From Ruminococcus sp. (GTDB lineage: Bacteria; Bacillota; Clostridia; Oscillospirales; Ruminococcaceae), in the NCBI GenBank assembly GCA_016288815.1, contig JAEELF010000017.1, forward strand, positions 50,164-114,163: a stretch of 64,000 bases of DNA, written 5' to 3'. A model generated the notes under the pieces. It saw only the letters and a program-made list of their open reading frames with translations. It was not told where the DNA came from and searched no databases. Every line of letters begins with the position of its first letter. Position 1 is the stretch's first letter. Of this stretch, positions 57,143 to 64,000 are shown piece after piece. The translations under genes were made by a program, and so were the position numbers.

Positions 57143-57150
57143 TTTTTTCA

Positions 57151-57726
57151 TCAGTGCGGTGAAGCATATTCATGGCTGACGGTAGACCAGAGCCTGTAGC
57201 TGGGCTGACATTCGCTCGCGCCCATAGCATCCCCGACCCATACCTCAATGGTATTCGGGTTATCCTCTCTGTAACCGATTATCCATTTATTCGCAGGCTT
57301 AGAGCCCCTGTACTTTATCGGGAGCTGAACGCTGCTCGTATTCGTGAACTCCATAGTGTCATTCAGTGCATCAACGAAGTCCTGGCAGGACGGCTCAGAA
57401 GCAGTCCACACGAAATCCTTGTGAGCGTTATTGTGTTTAGCGCCGTCCATTCTGCAAACGACGACGAGGTCATACGTCTCAGAATTCTCAGTAACGCTGA
57501 ACTTCACAGCACTCGCAGAGTAAAAAGAAGAGATCACATTGTCATCAGTATCGTCCGAGAAAGTCTCAGAGACTCTCTGAGAGATATGCTTGGCGTTCGT
57601 TACGTCGTTTTTCTTCTTCGCATTCGCGACATACCCGATGAGCACCGGGACAAGCAGTGCAGCAAGTACGCCGATGATGGCAATGACTATGATCAGTTCA
57701 ATAAGTGTAAAACCCTTTTTTCTCAT
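57151..57726 (-). CDS. Type IV pilin-like (prepilin N-methylation) protein
   Basis: MRKKGFTLIELIIVIAIIGVLAALLVPVLIGYV. Confidence 0.92.
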   Translation of the reverse strand: MRKKGFTLIELIIVIAIIGVLAALLVPVLIGYVANAKKKNDVTNAKHISQRVSETFSDDTDDNVISSFYSASAVKFSVTENSETYDLVVVCRMDGAKHNNAHKDFVWTASEPSCQDFVDALNDTMEFTNTSSVQLPIKYRGSKPANKWIIGYREDNPNTIEVWVGDAMGASECQPSYRLWSTVSHEYASPH

Positions 57727-57872
57727 CCCGATTCCTCCTTCTGTATGGCGGTGGCTTATGTCTTTTTTTTACATTATACTCTCTGTTTTCAAATTTGTCA
57801 ATAGGATTTTAAAATCTTATTAAGCTTTTATGAACGAAAACTATGTAAGCTAAAATATTTTTGTAATAAAAA

Positions 57873-57902
57873 CTGCTGCACAGTCCCCAAACCGTGCAGC
57901 AG
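57873..57902 (-). terminator. Intrinsic terminator of ldh
   Basis: CTGCTGCAC-N12-GTGCAGCAG then TTTTTA on the minus strand. Confidence 0.8.
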
Positions 57903-57923
57903 CCAACAAAAAATCGCATTAAA

Positions 57924-58877
57924 TCAGAGCTTCAGCCCTTCAAAGTACTCATCGAGCAGAGTGGCAGAGCTGCGGAACTTCTCCTTCTCGTCGGCAGTTA
58001 ACGAGAGCTCGACTATCTCCTTGATACCGTTTCTGCCGATGATACACGGCACGCCGATGAAGACATTGCGCGAATCGTACTCCCCGCAGAGCTTCGCGGA
58101 GACCGTGAGGACGCTGTTCTCGTCGCCGAGGATAGCTTTCACTATACGGGTTATCGCCATACCTATGCCGTAGTAGGTCGCACGCTTAGCCTCTATTATC
58201 TTGTACGCCGCCGTGCGCACCTGCTCCTCGATCTTCTTCATATCGTCAACGCAGTAGCTGTTGCTGTCATCGTTGAGGATATCGGTGACGGGCTTGGTCG
58301 CGAACATCACCTGAGACAGCGGCACGAACTCGCTGTCGCCGTGCTCACCCATGACGTAAGCGTGGATATTCTTGGGGTCTACGGTGAAATAGTCCCCGAG
58401 CAGATAGCGCAGACGCGCCGTGTCGAGCGATGTACCCGTACCGATGACCCTCGAAGCCCCGAAGCGCGAGAGCTCGTAGGTAACTCTCGTCATGATGTCC
58501 ACAGGGTTGGTCGCAACGAGGAAGATACCGTCGAATCCGGACTTCACCACAGGCGTGATTATCGAGCGGAATACCTCAGTATTGCGCTGGAGAAGGTCCA
58601 TGCGGGTCTCGCCCTCCTTCTGCGCGACGCCAGCCGCGATGACGATGATATCCGCGTCCTTGCAGTCCTTATACTCGCCGGCGTATATCTTCATATTGGA
58701 CTTCGCGAACGCCAGACCGTGGTTAAGATCCATAGCCTCGCCGTTAGCGCGTTCCTTGTTCACGTCGATGAGGACGAGCTCATTGCAGATACCGCCCTGA
58801 TTGACGAGCGCGTACGCGAAGCTCATTCCGACCATACCCGTACCGATGAGCACGACCTTGCGTCTGTCCTGATTCAT
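57924..58877 (-). CDS. ldh: L-lactate dehydrogenase
   Basis: MNQDRRKVVLIGTGMVGMSFAYALVNQGGICNELVLIDVNKERANGEAMDLNHGL; GTGTSLDTARLRYLLG; YVMGEHGDSEF. Start re-set to 58877. Confidence 0.96.
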   Translation of the reverse strand: MNQDRRKVVLIGTGMVGMSFAYALVNQGGICNELVLIDVNKERANGEAMDLNHGLAFAKSNMKIYAGEYKDCKDADIIVIAAGVAQKEGETRMDLLQRNTEVFRSIITPVVKSGFDGIFLVATNPVDIMTRVTYELSRFGASRVIGTGTSLDTARLRYLLGDYFTVDPKNIHAYVMGEHGDSEFVPLSQVMFATKPVTDILNDDSNSYCVDDMKKIEEQVRTAAYKIIEAKRATYYGIGMAITRIVKAILGDENSVLTVSAKLCGEYDSRNVFIGVPCIIGRNGIKEIVELSLTADEKEKFRSSATLLDEYFEGLKL

Positions 58878-59120
58878 AAAAAACAGCTCCTTTACACAGC
58901 GCAGAGCGCCGAACATTCTGACATTATTATAACATTTCCCCGCAGAACTGTCAAGGAAAATAATGAGTGACGCCGTCTTGCCAAAGGGAAAGATCCATGA
59001 CCTGTCCCCCAAAAATCCACAATAGAGTCCCGTATGCGATGTACAATTATCGTCCTCAATGAGCGTGAACGGGCTTGCGAGTGACAGCGTGAACCGCCTG
59101 CGGGGCGTCCCCGCGAAAAA

Positions 59121-59138
59121 AGCAGCCCGAAGGCTGCT
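59121..59138. terminator. Intrinsic terminator downstream of the pectate lyase gene
   Basis: AGCAGCC-CGAA-GGCTGCT flanked by A- and T-runs. Confidence 0.85.
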
Positions 59139-59174
59139 TTTTTCATATCATTATATTTTGAGGAACTGGTACAC

Positions 59175-62100
59175 TTAAATGCCTTCGGTCGGGAGGGTAT
59201 CCACCAGACCCGCCTCGAGCCACTGGATCGCGAGAGCGTCCATGTTGCTCACGCCGTCGCCGTGTGCGTAAACATCAGCATTAGCCTTGCCCTTTGCAGT
59301 GAACCGGAAGCTGTCAGGATCCGCATTCACGCGCATGATGTAGACCGCGTCAGCCATATTGACTCCACCGTCATCATTAGCGTCGCCGTAGAGGGAAGCC
59401 TCAGGTTCATCACCGGTAGAAGTGGACTGTACAGGAGCTGTCTCAGTCACAGTTGTGGTGGCTGACTCTGTGACTGAAGTCGCAGCCGCTGTAGTAGTTG
59501 TAGCAGCCGTTGTCGAGGTGGTCGAAGCTGCTGTAGAAGTCGTAGTTGCAGGAGCACCGCTCTCGCTGTAGACCATATAGAAGAGGTTAGCGGTATCAGC
59601 CTTGGTGATAGTGTGCTGACCAGCGGACAGAGCAACAGTGATGATACCGTCGCCGGAGGAGGTGTACTTAGTACCGTCCACCTTGATCGTAGCCGCAGCC
59701 TCGACGAATACGAGAGTGAGTGTTCCGGAACCTGTAGAATTAAATGTGATAGAAGTTGCAGTTTCTATCTTCAGGCACTGTGTGAGGGTCTTGCCGTCGT
59801 AGTTTACTGTGCCCTTGGAAGTCGAGAGGTTGCCGCTGATAGTGTAGAACGAGCTGTTCGTTCCGTTGAGGGTGAAATCGTGTACCTGTGCACCTGCGAC
59901 GGGAGTCTGAGTACCTGCCGCTGTAGTAGTCGTGGTCTGCTGGGTAGTAGTCTGACCGCCGCCGGTGGTAGTCTGAACAGGATCAGTACCGCCTGCGTAA
60001 ACGTCAGGAGTAGCAGTCTGAGCTACGCCGCTTGACATATGATAGCCGAGAGACTTGTAAGTGCCGTTGGTCTCAGCGAAGCCCGCAGGCTTGGGAGAAC
60101 CGTCAGCGTTTCTCCAGTTCTTGTGGAAGTCAGTACCCATAGCTCCGACCGAGAGGGTGATGAAGTCGGAATCAGAGGGTGTAACTATGTCGCCGACCTT
60201 AGGCGAGCTGCCGTCGCAGGTGGTCGATCCGGAATTGTAGTAATACTTGCTGTTGTAGTAAAGGGTATTCTTCATAACGCCCTTGAACTTGTCGTTTGCG
60301 AGCTTTATGCCGGCAGCACCGGTATTGGACACCTTTGAGGTATTGTAGTATGTGAGGATATTCTGGATATCAGCAGTTTCGGAGCAGCGATATACGTAGT
60401 AATTAGCCTTGCCGTTGCCGCCTACGCCGTTATTGTAAGCCGTGCAGTCCTTGAGGACGCCGAACTCGGGGTTGTTGTTATCGGTGAAGCCGCAGTTGAG
60501 GTTCTCGAAAGCGAGGCAGTTCTGAACGATGTGGCGTGTGCCTACGCCGCCGCCGCCGAGCTTGAAGCCGTTTCCGTCGCAGTCGCCGTAGCCTCTGCCG
60601 TTCTCAGTGAAGCCGTTGCGGAACGCGATACAGTTCTTGATAGTTACCACGCCGGTAGGACCGGTCTCAGTCTTAGCATAGAGATCCCAGCCGTCATCGG
60701 AGTTATTGTAAGCGATACAGCCGTCGAAGACGTTGCCCTCACCGCAGGTGAGCTTAGCCGCGAAGCCGTCAGCGTTCTCCATAGTTGCATCGTCGCAGTT
60801 ATTGCGGGATGTGCAGTTCTTGATGTAATTATTGGTCGGCCACTGAGCAACAGTGGTATACGAGCCATTGTATCTCGAGAGCTGGAGACCGGTATCCTGG
60901 TTGTTATCGAATACCATCATCTCGATGATGTTGTTGTCGCCGGAGAGGAGCATACCGTTGTCGCCGGCATTTGCAATAGTGAAGCCGTAGAAGTGCCAGT
61001 AGCTGCCGTCGAGGACGAATCCCCTTGCAGAAGAGTCAACAGCCTGACCCGTGAAGTCGAACTTGACATTCGCGCCCGGATAAGCAGCGATAGTCTTGTA
61101 CTTTCCGGAGGAACCGGAATTGCTCTCCTCGATCATGATCGTGGAGGTGTACTTGTATGTACCGTCGAGGAGGTAGATATAGCCGCCCGCTTGAACGTTC
61201 TTGATAGCCGTGAGGACGTCAGTCGGCGAGCTCACTGACTTACCGTCGCCGCCGCCGTTCGGGGAAGCGTAGATAACGTTGCTGCCCGAAACGGGAGTGC
61301 CTGTCCCTGACGAAGAGGAAGCCGTAGTCGTGACAGTGGGAGTGGTCTGTGCAGCAGTCGTAGTGATAGTAGTTACGACCGGTGTCACAGTAGTTGTAAC
61401 TGTCGGAGTGGGAGTGCTGTCGTTCACAAACCCGCTGCCGATAGCGAGAATGCTGTCCTTGTAGGAAACGAGTGCAGACTTGAGAGCAGTATTCACAGCG
61501 TAGCTCTCATCATCGACGGAGTTGTCGAACGTCCACTTGAAATCACCGCCCTGAACACGTCCCGCGTTAGCCATTACCTTAGCCGGAACATCAGCCGCAG
61601 CATCGGGAGTGTAGGAGTACATAACGCTCGACGTATCGAAGTTATTGTAAGTAGTGCCGCCGGAGAGCGTCTTAACGCCCGAGGGAACGGTCTGAGAAGC
61701 GGAGCTTACCTCGTAAGCGTCGAAGCTGGAGGAGTTCTGAGAATATGTGATGTAGCTCGCAGCACCGGTGATGTAATTGCCGCAAGCCTTGATGATACCG
61801 CCTGTCTCGCCGGAGAAGGTACCGTCGCCGAGAGCGTCAGTGCCCTGCATGGAGCTCATCATGGGGTTCTTGCAGTTGCGGAAGTAGTTGTTCTCAACGA
61901 AGCAGGAAGCGCCCATCGTAACGCCTACGCCGTACTTCGCATTGCCGTCAAAGTAGTTGTTGTAGCAGTGTACGGAGCACGTCCTGATACGCGGGTGACG
62001 CGAATCGGAGTGATCGTACCAGTTGTGGTGGTAGGTGATATAATTAGTGGTCTCCTCGGACTTCATGCCCTGGAGATTGCACTTTCCGTTGTCCCAGAAG

Positions 62101-63074
62101 TGGTTGTAGGAGTGAGTGATGTAGGTCGAAGTCTTGGTGTCGAGAGCGCCGTCGCCCTTTACCTGATCTGCATCAGAGCCAGCATCGCCGTAGAAGAAAT
62201 CGCAGTGATGCACCCAGATGTGGTCGTTGCCCTGCTGGAGACCGCAGTTGTCGCCCTCAGAGCTGTCGCAGTTCATGAAGCCGAGGTTGCGCACCTCAAC
62301 ATTTGAGCTGTTCTTCATTACGAGACCGAAGCCGTTGAGGGTCGTGTCAGTACCGATACCTTCGACCGTGAGACCGCAGCTCACGGTGTCAACATAGAGG
62401 TCGCCCTTAGTAAGTGTGGACGGGTCAGTGATGTTGCCTATAAGACGGATACATACAGGACCCACCTTAGTATTGCTCTTGAGACCGGTGATGATATTCT
62501 GCACGCCTGTGAGGGTGGCGTCAGCGCCCTTCTTATCGGGAAGAGTAACAGTAACGCTGTCCTTGTTGGCGTTGGTGACGTAGATAACAGTCGCGTTGGA
62601 CTTGAGCGTACCGTCGTCGTTGTAAGCTCCTGAAGATGAGCCGCTGACGAAGCCAAAGCCCGAACGGTCGTGAGCGATAGATGTAACAGTTGTCTGACCA
62701 GCCTTGGAGCTGTCCTCAGAACCGTTGATGACCGGCACTACCTTGATAGTGTGGCTGCCGGCTTTAATGCCAACGACGTCCGCACGGAAATAGCCGGCAT
62801 ACTGTCTGATGAGCATGGAGTCGATCTTGGTGCCGTCGCAGTAAACGTTGTAGCCGGTCGCATTGGATACCGGAGCCCACTCAGCGAAAGCGCCCTCTGC
62901 GTAGCCCGCGCTCTGGACGAAAGAAACGTTCGTCTCAGCAGCGAAAGAAGTCATGATGCCGGAGCCCGCGAGCATAACAGTAGTCCCGCCTAAAGAACCC
63001 ACCGAAGCCGAGACCGTCATCACAGCCGCAGCCGCAGCCGCTGCCGCTCTTCTTTTCATAAGTGAATTTCTCAT
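59175..63074 (-). CDS. Secreted multidomain pectate lyase (PL1 plus PL9-like beta-helix, CBM-like module, dockerin)
   Basis: Signal peptide; PL1-like WVHHCDFFYGDAGSDADQVKGDGALDTKTSTYITHSYNHFWDNGKCNLQG...HHNWYDHSDSRHPRIR; T-rich linker; PL9-like NCTSRNNCDDATMENADGFAAKLTCGEGNVFDGCIAYNNSDDGWDLYAKTE; CBM-like VHDFTLNGTNSSFYTISG; dockerin GDANDDGGVNMADAVYIMRVN...YAHGDGVSNMDALAI. Confidence 0.93.
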   Translation of the reverse strand: MRNSLMKRRAAAAAAAAVMTVSASVGSLGGTTVMLAGSGIMTSFAAETNVSFVQSAGYAEGAFAEWAPVSNATGYNVYCDGTKIDSMLIRQYAGYFRADVVGIKAGSHTIKVVPVINGSEDSSKAGQTTVTSIAHDRSGFGFVSGSSSGAYNDDGTLKSNATVIYVTNANKDSVTVTLPDKKGADATLTGVQNIITGLKSNTKVGPVCIRLIGNITDPSTLTKGDLYVDTVSCGLTVEGIGTDTTLNGFGLVMKNSSNVEVRNLGFMNCDSSEGDNCGLQQGNDHIWVHHCDFFYGDAGSDADQVKGDGALDTKTSTYITHSYNHFWDNGKCNLQGMKSEETTNYITYHHNWYDHSDSRHPRIRTCSVHCYNNYFDGNAKYGVGVTMGASCFVENNYFRNCKNPMMSSMQGTDALGDGTFSGETGGIIKACGNYITGAASYITYSQNSSSFDAYEVSSASQTVPSGVKTLSGGTTYNNFDTSSVMYSYTPDAAADVPAKVMANAGRVQGGDFKWTFDNSVDDESYAVNTALKSALVSYKDSILAIGSGFVNDSTPTPTVTTTVTPVVTTITTTAAQTTPTVTTTASSSSGTGTPVSGSNVIYASPNGGGDGKSVSSPTDVLTAIKNVQAGGYIYLLDGTYKYTSTIMIEESNSGSSGKYKTIAAYPGANVKFDFTGQAVDSSARGFVLDGSYWHFYGFTIANAGDNGMLLSGDNNIIEMMVFDNNQDTGLQLSRYNGSYTTVAQWPTNNYIKNCTSRNNCDDATMENADGFAAKLTCGEGNVFDGCIAYNNSDDGWDLYAKTETGPTGVVTIKNCIAFRNGFTENGRGYGDCDGNGFKLGGGGVGTRHIVQNCLAFENLNCGFTDNNNPEFGVLKDCTAYNNGVGGNGKANYYVYRCSETADIQNILTYYNTSKVSNTGAAGIKLANDKFKGVMKNTLYYNSKYYYNSGSTTCDGSSPKVGDIVTPSDSDFITLSVGAMGTDFHKNWRNADGSPKPAGFAETNGTYKSLGYHMSSGVAQTATPDVYAGGTDPVQTTTGGGQTTTQQTTTTTAAGTQTPVAGAQVHDFTLNGTNSSFYTISGNLSTSKGTVNYDGKTLTQCLKIETATSITFNSTGSGTLTLVFVEAAATIKVDGTKYTSSGDGIITVALSAGQHTITKADTANLFYMVYSESGAPATTTSTAASTTSTTAATTTTAAATSVTESATTTVTETAPVQSTSTGDEPEASLYGDANDDGGVNMADAVYIMRVNADPDSFRFTAKGKANADVYAHGDGVSNMDALAIQWLEAGLVDTLPTEGI

Positions 63075-63375
63075 AGTAATAGTCCCTCCATAAGTAAAAA
63101 AAGATATCCCTTATGTGCTTTAAATGCACATTTCATCTACTTTGTCCTTCATTGTTCATATTATACTGTATATTTTGCGTAATTGCAATGATTAATAGTA
63201 CCTTTTAACTGATATATCGTGCTATTTAGAATATTTATCTCACACAATGTATCAATAGCAGCCCGCCCACATATCTCAGTACGGTCACGCAGCGGTTACA
63301 ATATCCCCCGGACTATTGACAAATCCCGCATTTTTTATTATAATAATACTGCATAAAGGGAAAGGGGGATCTGCT

Positions 63376-63825
63376 ATGGCAAGATCAAAGGACCAGAAGG
63401 AGCTCGACAAGATCTACCGCGAGCTAAGAGACGCAAACAACGGAAGCTATTCCAGCGAGAGCAATGATCTGCTGAGATTTTTCATCGGACTTCTCCTGCT
63501 TGGCGGAGGTCTGTTCATGATCCTCCAGAACATCAACGTCACGAGCAACTGGGGAGGCTACTTCTTCCACATCGGCTCGTTCCACCTCGCTAACGGCATG
63601 ATAATGCTCCCGGCGATAGTCGGGATAGGGATGCTCTTCCTCATGGACAGGAAGATATTCGGCTGGATAGTCCTCTCGATAGGCATAGTCATCATACTCC
63701 TGAGCGTGCTGCTCACCACCCACCTCGAGTGGCGCAGGACCAACGCCTACATATTCATCATTATGTTCGGCATGGTCGCAGCAGGCGGCGGGATCGTCAT
63801 CAGGGAGCTTTTCAAACAGAGATAA
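63376..63825 (+). CDS. Small 4-TM membrane protein of unknown function
   Basis: GGGGG RBS; MARSKDQKELDKIYRELRDANNGSYSSESNDLLRFFIGLLLLGGGLFMILQNI, several TMs. Confidence 0.75.
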   Translation: MARSKDQKELDKIYRELRDANNGSYSSESNDLLRFFIGLLLLGGGLFMILQNINVTSNWGGYFFHIGSFHLANGMIMLPAIVGIGMLFLMDRKIFGWIVLSIGIVIILLSVLLTTHLEWRRTNAYIFIIMFGMVAAGGGIVIRELFKQR

Positions 63826-63831
63826 CAAAAA

Positions 63832-63849
63832 GGCGGACGCTCGTCCGCC
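63832..63849 (+). terminator. Intrinsic terminator
   Basis: GGCGGAC-GCTC-GTCCGCC-TTTTT. Confidence 0.85.
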
Positions 63850-63877
63850 TTTTTCATATATGTCCCGCATACAAAAA

Positions 63878-63898
63878 GGCGTACCCAGAGGGTACGCC
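63878..63898 (-). terminator. Intrinsic terminator of the right-edge gene
   Basis: Minus strand GGCGTACCC-TCT-GGGTACGCC-TTTTT. Confidence 0.8.
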
Positions 63899-63917
63899 TT
63901 TTCGTGCATATTCAGTC

Positions 63918-64000
63918 TCAGGTGGAAGGCTTGGTGTCGACAGCCGTCTTCTTAGCGACTTCGGCGAATTTGCCGCAGGTAGCCAGGGCCTCGAACTCAA
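63918..64000 (-). CDS. C-terminus of an unidentified protein, runs off right edge
   Basis: Minus-strand frame ...FEALATCGKFAEVAKKTAVDTKPST-stop, followed by a terminator. Confidence 0.45.
   Translation of the reverse strand, partial: EFEALATCGKFAEVAKKTAVDTKPST

Noticed and set aside
59440-59560. Thr/Ala-coding repeats in the pectate lyase gene considered as a mobile or CRISPR-like repeat
   Set aside because: In-frame low-complexity linker (TTTSTAASTTSTTAATTTTAAATS) typical of cellulosomal enzymes.
1-64000. rRNA, tRNA, integrase, transposase, phage, toxin-antitoxin or restriction genes
   Set aside because: None recognised in the ORF track or by eye; a tRNA scan was not possible here.

Overview
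This window looks like a chromosomal segment from a moderately GC-rich, cellulosome-bearing Ruminococcus-like Firmicute. The genus inference rests on two dockerin-bearing secreted proteins, Thr/Ala-rich linkers and the spoIIIA neighbourhood. On the minus strand from the left end: a PBP fragment, dtd, a GH42 beta-galactosidase, a histidine phosphatase, then recN-argR-nadK-tlyA-dxs-xseB-xseA-TsaD-like-nusB-Asp23, and a complete spoIIIAH-to-AA operon. Next come a sugar ABC transporter, a dockerin-tagged C1 protease, a TIM-barrel/acyl-CoA-synthetase fusion behind a T-box, and tRNA/rRNA modification and housekeeping genes. On the right side are ackA, a LacI-type-sensor/GGDEF protein, bioY with a BirA-like operator, and NfeD/SPFH. 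These are followed by an MBOAT-DHHW-FkbH-ACP operon, rlmB, a P-type-ATPase-like protein lacking catalytic motifs, an LCP protein, a pilin-like protein, ldh, and a multidomain PL1/PL9-type pectate lyase with a dockerin. The candidates most worth follow-up are: the MBOAT/DHHW/FkbH/ACP operon as a Dlt-like surface acylation system; the apparently dead P-type ATPase; a T-box that seems orphaned from its original gene next to a duplicated gene fragment; and a structured 5' leader upstream of the sugar-binding-protein gene. No rRNA, tRNA, CRISPR array or transposase was recognised. All calls are by eye from the sequence and ORF track; no database search was run.
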